This document shows, piece after piece, positions 36,063-43,915 of a DNA stretch of 64,000 nucleotides. Position 1 is the first letter of the stretch. Every line of letters begins with the position of its first letter. The position numbers and the translations under genes were made by a program. The notes beneath the pieces were generated by a model. That model was given only the letters and a program-made list of their open reading frames with translations, was not told where the DNA came from and made no database searches. Source of the DNA: Sphingomonas sp. HMP6 (GTDB lineage: Bacteria; Pseudomonadota; Alphaproteobacteria; Sphingomonadales; Sphingomonadaceae); the NCBI RefSeq assembly GCF_013374095.1, contig NZ_AP022672.1, positions 2,293,501 through 2,357,500 on the forward strand, written 5' to 3'.

Positions 36063-38446
36063 CGCCGGACCGCGCGCTCGACCGCGACACCCGTGAAGAT
36101 ATCGAAGGGCTGGTCCACCGCGGCCGGATTACGTTGCCCGAGGTAATCCTGGCCGATGGCACCGCGTCGCCGGAGCAAGTGGCAATCGTACCGCCCGGCG
36201 TCGATCTCGCCAAGGCGTTCCTGCCGTACCGCGAACTGCCTGGTCCCCCGGGCACCGGGGCAGGTGCCGCGATCGTCGGCACCCGCGAGCCCGACATCGG
36301 CCCGTATCTGGACGGGTTCGGATCAAAGGTGCTCGGTGATTACCGGCACCGCCACATCACGCGGCCGCAGAGCCGCGGCGCCATTCTCGCCTGGCTCTAC
36401 GACATCACCGGCATCCGCTATGCACCGGCTGCTTTTTGGCGGATTGCCGGCTGGGAGATCGGCTGGGCAGCCAACTGGCTCGATCGCATGTTTACAGGCG
36501 GCGCAGTGGGCGAGCTGATCGTGGCCGAGCGTCAAGCCGCTGCTGCGGTTCGCGCGGCCTGGATTGCGCAACGTGGCGGAATGACCGGCTCGCCGCTCAT
36601 AGACACCGGCATGTTGATCGCGGCGCGAGCGATCATCGACATGCTTGCCGCTTTCGAACGCGTGATCGAAGAGGCGCTGCAGGACTCCACGGTCCGCGCG
36701 AAGCGGCGGGAGATTGATGCTGCTCGCGCGGCAATCCTCCAGCGACTGCGTTCGTGCATCACGGCAATCGAGGATGCCGCGACCATCCGCATGCTCGCTT
36801 ACGACCGCGTCAAAAAGATCGACCGCGCCCTCGATCATGCGCGTGACCTCGTCGAAAGCATCGGCCTGTTCACCGCTGCCGGCGAGCAGGTAGGCGAGCG
36901 TGTGGTCCGCATCACCCAAGCGCTTCCTACGACAGGCCGTAAACCGCCGCCGATCGCCACGACGTTCGCCGCGAGTCTGAATGACCTTTCCGCGCGATTG
37001 GAAACAGTGATCGCTGCGGGCTTTGTTTCGACCACGCCCACGACATGGAGTTTCGACACGACGGGTGATCTGAGCCGTCTTCACAGTGCCGATATGCAGG
37101 CTCGCGTTGCAGCCTTGGCGCTGGTACGGACCGACCTCGTCTACAAGCTCGTCGTCACGCGGCGGCTCGATCGGCTGTTTACAGCGCTGCCATGGATGGC
37201 TGCGCCTTCAGGCGCGTTCCGCCTGACCTATGGCGGTCCGCTCGGTGCCGCGGCCGATCTGTTCGAGGTCGCGCGCTACCGCGAGATTGCGATAGAGCAG
37301 GCGCACCGCGCTCGCGAACCGCTGTCGGGCGCGCGGCTCGACACTACGCTCGGCAACGCTGTGTATAGCACGGCGTCGAAAGTTCTTAATGCTCTGACAA
37401 GCGCCACCCGCGCCGGCTTCTGGCTGGCTGGAAGCGCCCTCTCTCACCACATGGTAAAGGCGTTTTTGGCGCAAAAGCCGTTCGATCCGGCACATCCGTT
37501 GCCCACGCTGCAGGCGGGGCGGCTCGACTTTGCGTTCGAACGATCGATGCAGGACCCAGCAACGATGGCGACGGTCACCGAAACCGAGCGCGCCAAGCCG
37601 ATTTACGCCTCGACCGACTACCACCGCGACCTGCCCCGCTACATGGGGTTGACGGTTGCAGATGTGCTGACGGTTGCACTCGACGACGTCTTCCCCTGCG
37701 ACTTTCGCGACCGCACCTTCGCCAAATTCACACGCCTCGCCGACCAGCGACGCAGGGATCTAAATCGCGCTGCCCCCACGTTCGGAACTCACAAGGCGGC
37801 AGCCGCCACGTTCGGTACTGACAAAGCGGCAGCCGCCAGTCGCGAACTGCTGCGCTCGGTTTTGAAATCGATCGACCTGCCGACCGATGGCATCAGCACC
37901 GACTGGCGCCCCTCCTTGATCGTGACACGGAGCCCGGTAACGGTAGAGTTGCGCCGATTCGACGATCGCAACATCGGACATAACGGCGACCGGCTCAGCC
38001 AGGGTCGACGCCTTCGAGACCGTGCATCGGACCTCCGGGCCTTGCACAACGATCCCGGCAAGCAGCTGCGCGATCGGGTCAATCGCGCGCGTACCTGGAA
38101 AGAGGGGTATAGCCACGACCGGCCGCTCGCCGCCATATTGTCAGGCCGCCATCGCCTGGCCAGGCTGACCCCGGTTGCACAGACCGGTATTTCCGCGATC
38201 TGGTTCTATCCCGGTATCGACACGTCGATTCACAATTGGATCGCAAGCGGCGCACCGATGTGGGCGCCGCTGGCGTTCAGCAACGTCGTCCACGCCGGGC
38301 TGATTGCACGCGAAGTGCAGCAGGTGACGGCCGCTATGCCGCTGCTGCTCGGCATGCCTATCGCGCCTGCACTCCGCCAGCGCATCCTCGTGCCGCTATG
38401 GACCGGGCTCGCCGGAATTACCGAGGACCACGCCCATGTCCGGTGA
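36059..38446 (+). CDS. Large hypothetical protein with internal short repeat
   Basis: A 795-residue protein starting MTPDRALDRDTREDIEGLVH. It overlaps the previous gene by 4 bp (ATGA). The middle is helical and Ala-rich; a 10-residue motif repeats directly as AATFGTHKAA-like units (around residues 575-595), encoded by a 30 bp tandem repeat near 37775-37835. Hydrophobic segments (FWLAGSALSHHMVKAF, IWFYPGIDT and HAGLIAREVQQV) suggest a peripheral or integral association, but no clear membrane topology. No known domain recognised. Its position before a ParB-like gene in an island suggests a maintenance or transfer role, but that is inference. Confidence 0.7.
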   Translation: MTPDRALDRDTREDIEGLVHRGRITLPEVILADGTASPEQVAIVPPGVDLAKAFLPYRELPGPPGTGAGAAIVGTREPDIGPYLDGFGSKVLGDYRHRHITRPQSRGAILAWLYDITGIRYAPAAFWRIAGWEIGWAANWLDRMFTGGAVGELIVAERQAAAAVRAAWIAQRGGMTGSPLIDTGMLIAARAIIDMLAAFERVIEEALQDSTVRAKRREIDAARAAILQRLRSCITAIEDAATIRMLAYDRVKKIDRALDHARDLVESIGLFTAAGEQVGERVVRITQALPTTGRKPPPIATTFAASLNDLSARLETVIAAGFVSTTPTTWSFDTTGDLSRLHSADMQARVAALALVRTDLVYKLVVTRRLDRLFTALPWMAAPSGAFRLTYGGPLGAAADLFEVARYREIAIEQAHRAREPLSGARLDTTLGNAVYSTASKVLNALTSATRAGFWLAGSALSHHMVKAFLAQKPFDPAHPLPTLQAGRLDFAFERSMQDPATMATVTETERAKPIYASTDYHRDLPRYMGLTVADVLTVALDDVFPCDFRDRTFAKFTRLADQRRRDLNRAAPTFGTHKAAAATFGTDKAAAASRELLRSVLKSIDLPTDGISTDWRPSLIVTRSPVTVELRRFDDRNIGHNGDRLSQGRRLRDRASDLRALHNDPGKQLRDRVNRARTWKEGYSHDRPLAAILSGRHRLARLTPVAQTGISAIWFYPGIDTSIHNWIASGAPMWAPLAFSNVVHAGLIAREVQQVTAAMPLLLGMPIAPALRQRILVPLWTGLAGITEDHAHVR

Positions 38447-38525
38447 CACGAACATGACTGACATGGCTGACGTACATCAAGGGCGTGCAGGACGTGCAGA
38501 TCGAACCACAAGGATCTTTACATGA
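38436..38525 (+). CDS. Possible 29-residue coupling ORF
   Basis: ATG at 38436 lies within the end of the 795-residue gene and the ORF (MSGDTNMTDMADVHQGRAGR, then ADRTTRIFT) ends with TGA that overlaps the ATG of the ParB-like gene (ATGA at 38522-38525). It may be a real small protein or simply a device coupling translation across the gap. No recognisable motif. Confidence 0.35.
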   Translation: MSGDTNMTDMADVHQGRAGRADRTTRIFT

Positions 38526-39382
38526 CCGACCAACTACCGCTCCAGCCGCGCAAGGCCACCACCCGCGTGATACAGGTCGATCCCGCCTCGGTCCGCATCT
38601 CGCCACTCAATCCGCGCGGCAGCACGCCGCACGATCCCGAAGGCATCGCTCGGCTCGCAGCCGAACTCAAGGCGGTCGGGCAGATCAACGATGCGCACGG
38701 CGAAACCGCTGGCGATGGCGTGGTCGAGCTGCTCGCCGGCTCCCGCCGCTGTGCCGCCTGCGCGGTCGCCGGGATCCCGCTTCGTATCCGGGTCCATGCC
38801 GAGCTGCCCCGCACCGAGGCGATCGGCATCGCCTATCGCGACGATCGCGAGGCGGTGACGCCCAGCTTCTGGGACTTGGCCTGTGGCTGGGCGGCGCTGT
38901 GCGAAGGCACTACTTTCAAGACCGATGCCGACCTTGCCAATGCGGTCGGGATCGATAAGGGCATGCTGAGCCGCGGCCTTGCGCTTCGCAAGGCGCCGGA
39001 GACCATCCTCGATGCTTTCGCCGACCGCCGTGCGATCAGCATCAGCCAGTGGATCGACCTAGCACCGCTGGTCGAGGATTTGGATAGCCGTGCAAAGCTC
39101 GTCGAGCGTGCCGGGTTGATCGTCGGCAAGGGCTATACTGCGCCACGCGTTGCGGCCGAGCTCAAGGCCGCCGCCGCCGGCAAGACCGAGATCAAGGCAG
39201 TCGAGGTTTGCAATCGCCACGACCGCGTCGTCGCCACCATCCTCCCCGATCACCGCGGCGGGTTCACCATCAAGGTCAAGCCGATGACCGAGGCGCACCC
39301 CAGCTTCCGCCTGGAATATACCCGTCTCGTAAACGAACGATTCGTCGAGCTGGTGAAAACTTGGTTCGATCGCGACGCCTGA
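38522..39382 (+). CDS. ParB-like nuclease/partition-domain protein
   Basis: A 286-residue protein. The N-terminal ParB/Srx domain is seen in ISPLNPRGSTPHDPEGIARL (box I-like: NPR followed by acidic helix) and LLAGSRRCAACAVAGIPLRI (box II-like GxRRxxA). This is followed by a helix-turn-helix candidate, TDADLANAVGIDKGMLSRGL. Such domains bind DNA (parS or similar) and, in ParB, CTP. No ParA/MinD ATPase is encoded in the window, so a regulator or a plasmid/ICE-maintenance role is as likely as partition. The predicted recognition helix lies near residues 138-152. It is the fifth frame of a coupled operon. Confidence 0.8.
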   Translation: MTDQLPLQPRKATTRVIQVDPASVRISPLNPRGSTPHDPEGIARLAAELKAVGQINDAHGETAGDGVVELLAGSRRCAACAVAGIPLRIRVHAELPRTEAIGIAYRDDREAVTPSFWDLACGWAALCEGTTFKTDADLANAVGIDKGMLSRGLALRKAPETILDAFADRRAISISQWIDLAPLVEDLDSRAKLVERAGLIVGKGYTAPRVAAELKAAAAGKTEIKAVEVCNRHDRVVATILPDHRGGFTIKVKPMTEAHPSFRLEYTRLVNERFVELVKTWFDRDA

Positions 39383-39408
39383 TCCACCGAATCCCTGAGG
39401 AAACAATC

Positions 39409-39705
39409 ATGGCATCCACCGAACAGGTCCCGATGTGGTTCGGCTCCATCAGCCGGATCATGGGCGCAGATGACAGCACGCTGCTGGCGCAGCTGCCCAT
39501 GGGCATCTACCCCGATCCGGAACCGGCCTGCGCAACCTGTCCAGCCAAGGACTGGTACCTGACCGCCAAGGAACTCCGCTGTTACTGCACTGCGCGAGGC
39601 GTCATCTCGTGGGTATCCAACGATGCCCCGGTTATGGCCTGCGATGCGCGCGAGCAGCTGATTGAAGACGCCGAAGATCGCGCGGGTGCTGGCCAGACTG
39701 ATTGA
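39409..39705 (+). CDS. Hypothetical Cys-rich small protein
   Basis: A 98-residue protein starting MASTEQVPMWFGSISRIMGA. It has EPACATCPAKDWYLTAKELR and CYCTARGVISWV, four cysteines with C-X2-C and C-X-C spacing, plausible for a zinc or iron-sulphur site. TGAGGA lies about 10 bp before the ATG. It is 26 bp after the ParB-like gene. No family known to me. Confidence 0.7.
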   Translation: MASTEQVPMWFGSISRIMGADDSTLLAQLPMGIYPDPEPACATCPAKDWYLTAKELRCYCTARGVISWVSNDAPVMACDAREQLIEDAEDRAGAGQTD

Positions 39706-39782
39706 GATTGGCATGTCCTTGCGTTCCGTCGCACGCGCGACGATCGCCACCACAAACCATCGCTTCTGGAAGGACGGTAAAG

Positions 39783-40370
39783 ATGACCGATTGCTGGAAT
39801 AGCGTGACCCTCTACGGGCCGTCTGCGGAGATCGAACGCTTCCGTCGACTGTGCATCGATCTGCCGCCCGGCAGCGATCCGCAAGACGTGTCAGGCGGCT
39901 GGGACGGCTACGACACCTATATTGGATTTGACGGCGTCATGCCCGCAGAGCCTGGGTGCAACTCCCGCCGGGCCCAAGGAGAATATGCGTGGAACTATCG
40001 GGAACACGCCCCCCAGCCGGGCAGCTGGTCGTTCGCCTTCGACACCGATCAAAGTTTCCCCGAGGGTGTATTCGAAGATCTGGCCGCGCTGTTCCCGGCG
40101 TTGCACTTTGATTGCGACTGCATCGACGCGCTGGACGATTATATGGGCTGCGGCTGGTTCAATCCGCCCACGGGCGGCGAACCATTCCGCCAGGATATGG
40201 AAGTTCCGGCTGACTATTGGACGGGCGGCGGCAGCAGGAAGCGTACTCCCGAGGTGGATGCGAAACATACGGCGCTCGTGAAGGCATTGCTGGACGCCGC
40301 GCAAGACGCGGATCGGCGCTCCTCGAAGTTCGAAACTTTTGTTCATGTCTTGAAGGAGGTGGGTCGCTGA
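39783..40370 (+). CDS. DUF1281/YubB-like (Api92-like) protein
   Basis: A 195-residue protein starting MTDCWNSVTLYGPSAEIERF, the 'NxLTVxGPxxExxRF' start of the YubB/Api92-like ferredoxin-fold proteins common on plasmids and phages. Central features are WDGYDTYIGFDGVMP and GEYAWNYREHAPQPGSWSFA, and the acidic FDCDCIDALDDYMGCGWFN near 110-130. Function unknown. It has GGACGG before the ATG and lies 77 bp downstream of the previous gene. It is the last gene of the plus-strand series before the divergent block. Confidence 0.72.
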   Translation: MTDCWNSVTLYGPSAEIERFRRLCIDLPPGSDPQDVSGGWDGYDTYIGFDGVMPAEPGCNSRRAQGEYAWNYREHAPQPGSWSFAFDTDQSFPEGVFEDLAALFPALHFDCDCIDALDDYMGCGWFNPPTGGEPFRQDMEVPADYWTGGGSRKRTPEVDAKHTALVKALLDAAQDADRRSSKFETFVHVLKEVGR

Positions 40371-40538
40371 TAGGAACGCTCGTTGAAATGAAGGCACCTG
40401 CTCGACCGCTTCCGAAGCCGTGTCAGCTTAAACCTCACGGAGGCTACGCGCCCCATCTCGGCAGTTCCGCCGAGCTCGGCGCGATCCTAAAACCCGCCGT
40501 TGGTTCGTCCCGCTGCGAGCGGCGGGCGGAACGACCTG

Positions 40539-41186
40539 TCAGACAGAGAACCGCAGTCCATCGAGTTCGTGGGCAAGCTCATCCTCGGTCGCCATCGTTT
40601 CCCAGGCGAACCCCTGCACGACGCCAGGCATATAGCCGGTAGTATCAACGACCAGTGCAGCGCCGCCTATCCTTCGCACTGCGTTCTGCAATGCGGCGGA
40701 ACCAACCGCGCTCAATTCGCCTAGCATGCCGGTATACCGCTCATCATGCCGACCTTGTCGGCCCAGATCCGCTAATGCGGAAGCCTCGATGACGATGACC
40801 GTCTCGTCGCCAAGGGGCCGCCGGGCAAGATAGCTTGCTGGTAGCGCCGCCTGCGCTCCCGCTAGAAGAGCCGGTGTCAGCGTGTCCCACCGCTCGACGA
40901 CATACCGTGCGGCGAGCGAGGGCACCATGAACGCCGCCATCAGCCGGACAGCGGTCGCAAGCGCGGCCAGTTCGACGATACCGTATTGCAGTGGACCGGC
41001 TGATCGCGCGCCATCGCGTGGGGACACGCCGAGACGCTGAAGCTGCCGGATACGTGCATCGAATGCGGTACGCGCAGACGGATCGACACCGCATGCCGAC
41101 ATCAAGAGCGGGATAGCCTGCGCATAACGAAGGGCGAGTCGAGGCTGAGGGGTCGTCGGCATCGGTGCTGATTGCCATGACTGCAA
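40539..41186 (-). CDS. Hypothetical protein divergent from the Ubl/E1 operon
   Basis: A 215-residue protein starting MQSWQSAPMPTTPQPRLALR. Mostly helical with AIPLLMSACGVDPSARTAFD, QLQRLGVSPRDGARSAGPLQ (helix-turn-helix-like spacing) and GDETVIVIEASALADLGRQG. It ends in EDELAHELDGLRFSV. I do not recognise a family. It lies head-to-head with the operon beginning at 41244, so the interval 41187-41243 must contain both promoters; a regulatory role is possible but unsupported by a clear DNA-binding motif. M at 41162 is an alternative start. The 168 bp to the DUF1281-like gene contain nothing firm. Confidence 0.65.
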   Translation of the reverse strand: MQSWQSAPMPTTPQPRLALRYAQAIPLLMSACGVDPSARTAFDARIRQLQRLGVSPRDGARSAGPLQYGIVELAALATAVRLMAAFMVPSLAARYVVERWDTLTPALLAGAQAALPASYLARRPLGDETVIVIEASALADLGRQGRHDERYTGMLGELSAVGSAALQNAVRRIGGAALVVDTTGYMPGVVQGFAWETMATEDELAHELDGLRFSV

Positions 41187-41205
41187 ATGACAGCAAGAGG
41201 AACCA

Positions 41206-41234
41206 TTGACGCATTACAAGTACGATCGTATATA
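41206..41234 (+). promoter_or_regulatory. Sigma-70 type promoter with palindromic operator
   Basis: TTGACG (41206-41211), a 17 bp spacer and TATATA (41229-41234): an unusually good consensus promoter. The 10 bp perfect palindrome TACGATCGTA (41221-41230) lies in the spacer and overlaps the -10 start, as expected for a repressor site. Transcription would begin near 41241, leaving little or no leader before ATG 41244. Confidence 0.6.
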
Positions 41235-41243
41235 CACTCTGCC

Positions 41244-41885
41244 ATGCAACTTATTCCGCTTCACGATCCTGCCGACAACGCGTTCCGTCTGCGCCAGAAC
41301 GGCAAGAGCAAGAACGCGCTCGAACTGCTCGCGCAGCCACCCGGAAGTCGGGCAGCGCCGACCATCGTTTGGAGCCGCCGCTTCGAGACGACCGAGGATC
41401 GCGATACGCTGCTGGGTGCCGTGAAAAAGGGCCAGCTCGATACGGTTTTCCTCGGCCGGCTCACCATGATGTTCGGCAGCGACGCGCTCGACGAGCTGGC
41501 AGACAGGCTCGTCGCTGCTGCCCGGTCGAAACGCGAAGAGAAACTGGAGGAAGCAGCCGAGCGGGCGCGCAAACATTTCGTGGTCAACCTGTACGCCCGC
41601 GAAGGCAAGCACGGACGCCATTTGCTTGAGCTGCAGCGCAAGAGCAGCGATACGGCGGAATGGTCGATCACCTACGATCGCGCCATCGAACGTGACCGGC
41701 TGTGCGACTGGCTTCGCTGGCAGAAGGGGCGGTTCCTCGGCTTTCTCGAACACGCCGCCGAGCATGGCGGCGAAGCGCTCTCGCGTATGCTGATCGACGA
41801 AATGTTCGCCGCCGAACGCCGGGTCAGAGCAGAACGGCGCGGTGCCGGTGGCATGCGCCCCTTGCGCATGTGGCGGGGCGACTGA
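41244..41885 (+). CDS. Hypothetical first gene of the Ubl/E1 operon
   Basis: A 213-residue protein. The start ATG 41244 is set by the promoter at 41206-41234, giving a nearly leaderless message; no Shine-Dalgarno is visible there, nor for an in-frame ATG at 41187. The product has ATTPxxRLRQNGKSKNALEL-like N-terminus (MQLIPLHDPADNAFRLRQNG), a long basic coiled-coil region (AARSKREEKLEEAAERARKH) and a C-terminal basic tail. No family recognised. Its TGA overlaps the next ATG (TGATG), so it is the first gene of a coupled operon leading into the AAA+ protein, the ubiquitin-like protein and E1. Confidence 0.72.
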   Translation: MQLIPLHDPADNAFRLRQNGKSKNALELLAQPPGSRAAPTIVWSRRFETTEDRDTLLGAVKKGQLDTVFLGRLTMMFGSDALDELADRLVAAARSKREEKLEEAAERARKHFVVNLYAREGKHGRHLLELQRKSSDTAEWSITYDRAIERDRLCDWLRWQKGRFLGFLEHAAEHGGEALSRMLIDEMFAAERRVRAERRGAGGMRPLRMWRGD

Positions 41886-42766
41886 TGGCAACCCTCGCAC
41901 CCTTCCAGACCGCCACGCCCGCGATGATCGTCGGTTATAGAGATGGCGACGAGCCGCTGCCGCTCGAACTTGGCGAACCCTTCGCGCTGCTCGGCGGCGA
42001 CCGGCTCGGTCCTGATGGCATCCCGTTCCTCGTTATGCATGAGCACCAGCCCGACTTCCTCGCCTGGGTTCGTAAGCGCTGTGCGGCGATGCTCGCCGCC
42101 GAGCGGCCGTGGTTTGGCGGCGGCACACTCATTCTCGGCGGTGTCGAAGGTGTTGGTCGTACCCACGCCGCGCGCTGGCTTGCACGGGTGGTCGGCGTGC
42201 CGCACGCCGTGCTCAATCTGACCAATCCTGTCGTTGCTGCCAACGTTGCCGCCTCGGGCGAGATTGGCGAGGCGATGGGTGCGTCGCCAGTCACCATTGC
42301 CATGGCGACCGCGCGTTGCGCCAATCCGGTAGTTACCGTGGTCGGTGCCGACCGTGTCGGTGACAACGTGCTTGCCGGGCTCGCGGCGATGATTGATCCG
42401 GAGCGCTGTCGCCGCTGGCGCGAGGACCGCCTCGGTATAGACGTGGATCTTGGCGAAGTGACCTGGATTCTCCAGCGCGATATGAGGCGCGGCATTCCGT
42501 CGTGGGTGGCTCCTGGCGCCGACACGGTTGCGTTGCGAGCGGCTCCCTCCGGGTTTGATCACGTTCTGGCGCTGTCGATCTGCAGCGAGGCGATGGGAGA
42601 TCTCGGGATCGATCCGCGCGCAGGAACCGTCTCGTGGCAACGCATTCGCGAGCAGCTGCCGCGCTACGGCCAGAGCTCCGCGAAGGCGCTTTACGCGAAC
42701 ATCGTCAATGCCCTGCGAGAGTGCCTGCGCCCAAGCGAAACACCGATAGATCACGAGCTATTCTGA
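41885..42766 (+). CDS. Lon-like AAA+ protein with altered Walker motifs
   Basis: A 293-residue protein. Walker A is GVEGVGRT (residues ~86-93) with Arg where ATPases have Lys. The Walker B position reads NPVVTVVGADR (147-157), with Asp but no Glu. The next segment AAMIDPERCRRWREDRLGID followed by VDLGEVTWI matches the order of the Lon AAA+ module (LDPEQN..F.DHYLD...DLS.V.FI). It lacks a Lon protease domain. ATP may bind but hydrolysis is doubtful. It starts 1 bp inside the previous gene's stop (TGATG) and precedes the ubiquitin-like gene by 14 bp with AGAGGAG. Role in a ubiquitin-like pathway is inferred from position. Confidence 0.72.
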   Translation: MATLAPFQTATPAMIVGYRDGDEPLPLELGEPFALLGGDRLGPDGIPFLVMHEHQPDFLAWVRKRCAAMLAAERPWFGGGTLILGGVEGVGRTHAARWLARVVGVPHAVLNLTNPVVAANVAASGEIGEAMGASPVTIAMATARCANPVVTVVGADRVGDNVLAGLAAMIDPERCRRWREDRLGIDVDLGEVTWILQRDMRRGIPSWVAPGADTVALRAAPSGFDHVLALSICSEAMGDLGIDPRAGTVSWQRIREQLPRYGQSSAKALYANIVNALRECLRPSETPIDHELF

Positions 42767-42780
42767 AGAGGAGAACGTGC

Positions 42781-43152
42781 ATGTTGCCGACCGTTACCCC
42801 TGTCACGCCAATCGCCACCTCGGCGACCCTACTGCCCCCGCTCGCGCCACGCCGCCGCGCATTATATCTCGTCGGCGAGGCAGAGCGCTCTACGCCGCGC
42901 CCAGCGGCCGCAGTTGGGCGGACGATGATTTCGGTCAACGGTCGCTGGAACGCTTTGCGCGGTCGCAGCGCGACCTATGCACAGTTGCTGCGCATCGCCT
43001 TTCCAGACCGCGAGGGACAGGATCCCGGGGTGGCGACCGTGTCGTTCCGCAATACGCTCGACGGAGGGCTTTCCGGATTGCTGACGCCGGGTGACGTTGT
43101 GCCGCTTGCCGATGGCCTGCTGGTCAACGTCAACGCCACTTATGCCAGTTGA
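42781..43152 (+). CDS. Ubiquitin-like (beta-grasp) protein
   Basis: A 123-residue protein. The first ~47 residues are Pro/Ala-rich and likely flexible. Residues 49-123 form a prokaryotic ubiquitin-like domain: ISVNGRW, TYAQLLRIAFPDREG, ATVSFRNTLDGGLSGLLTPG, then VVPLADGLLVNVNATYAS. This follows the pattern 'VNG....TY.QLL.LAFP....TV.Y......G.L..G..V...DG..FNV..T' of bacterial Ubl proteins encoded next to ThiF/E1 enzymes. It ends in AS with no di-Gly. The Ubl gene overlaps the E1 gene by 11 bp, so the two are co-translated. A Shine-Dalgarno AGAGGAG lies 6 bp before the ATG. Confidence 0.78.
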   Translation: MLPTVTPVTPIATSATLLPPLAPRRRALYLVGEAERSTPRPAAAVGRTMISVNGRWNALRGRSATYAQLLRIAFPDREGQDPGVATVSFRNTLDGGLSGLLTPGDVVPLADGLLVNVNATYAS

Positions 43153-43915
43153 GCCGGACAGCGCGGTGGCGGAGAACGGCGCCACCAGTCCGTTCGTCTA
43201 TCCCGACACTGACTCAACCCGCGCCGGGATCGAAGCGGTGTCGCGCCGGCTCGCCGGTGGCACCATAGCGATCATCGGGCTGGGCGGCACCGGCTCGGTC
43301 GTGCTCGACCTTATCAGCAAGACGCCCGCCGACCGCATCCTGCTGATCGACGGCGACCGCGCCGAGCAGCACAACGCGTTCCGTTGGCCGGGCGCGATGG
43401 CGATCGAGGACATTGCGGCGAAACTGTTCAAGGTCGAGTATTTTGCAAATATCTATGGCCGGATGCACACCGGGATCGAACCGCACGCGGTGCATCTTGC
43501 CACCAATACGATTGGCTTGCTCGAGGAAGCGGACTTCGTGTTCGTGTGCGTTGACAGCATCGCGGCGCGCGCCTTTATCATTCCAGCGCTCGAGCAACGC
43601 GACCTGCCCTTTATCGATTGCGGCCTTGGCCTCAGCCTGATCGACGACCGGTTGATGGGCCTGATCCGCGTTACCACCAGTACGCCGACGATGCGCACCC
43701 ACGTCCACGTCAAAGATCGGATCCCGTTGACGGGAAATGCCGACGACGAACTTTACCGCAGCAACATCCAGGTTGCCGACCTCAACATGCTGGCCGGCAC
43801 ACTGGCGGTGATTCAGTACAAACAATTGCGTGGCTTCTATGTCGACACCGAGGCCGAATATCACGCCATCTACTCGACCGATGGCAACGCGATCATCAAC
43901 GCGGATCGCGCGTAG
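43142..43915 (+). CDS. E1-like ThiF-family adenylyltransferase
   Basis: A 257-residue enzyme that would activate the adjacent Ubl by adenylation. Nucleotide loop IIGLGGTGSVVLDLI (residues ~44-58), LLIDGDRAEQHNAFRWPG with the Asp-Asn-Arg triad, FKVEYFANIYGRMH with the Lys region, VCVDSIAAR, and FIDCGLG with a candidate catalytic Cys at ~160. The later part RVTTSTPTMRTHVHVKDRI, NIQVADLNMLAGTLAVIQYK and GFYVDTEAEYHAIY resembles E1 domains of bacterial Ubl operons. No zinc CxxC pairs are visible. It overlaps the Ubl gene at its start and the convergent gene at its end by 20 bp. No E2 or JAB peptidase is recognised in the window. Confidence 0.85.
   Translation: MPVEPDSAVAENGATSPFVYPDTDSTRAGIEAVSRRLAGGTIAIIGLGGTGSVVLDLISKTPADRILLIDGDRAEQHNAFRWPGAMAIEDIAAKLFKVEYFANIYGRMHTGIEPHAVHLATNTIGLLEEADFVFVCVDSIAARAFIIPALEQRDLPFIDCGLGLSLIDDRLMGLIRVTTSTPTMRTHVHVKDRIPLTGNADDELYRSNIQVADLNMLAGTLAVIQYKQLRGFYVDTEAEYHAIYSTDGNAIINADRA

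Noticed and set aside
38522..43915. ParB-like, Ubl and ThiF genes as a PRTRC cassette.
   Set aside because: PRTRC cassettes have a defined set of additional proteins (A-F) which I cannot recognise here, and the E1 is more similar in layout to other bacterial Ubl operons. Left as an alternative only.
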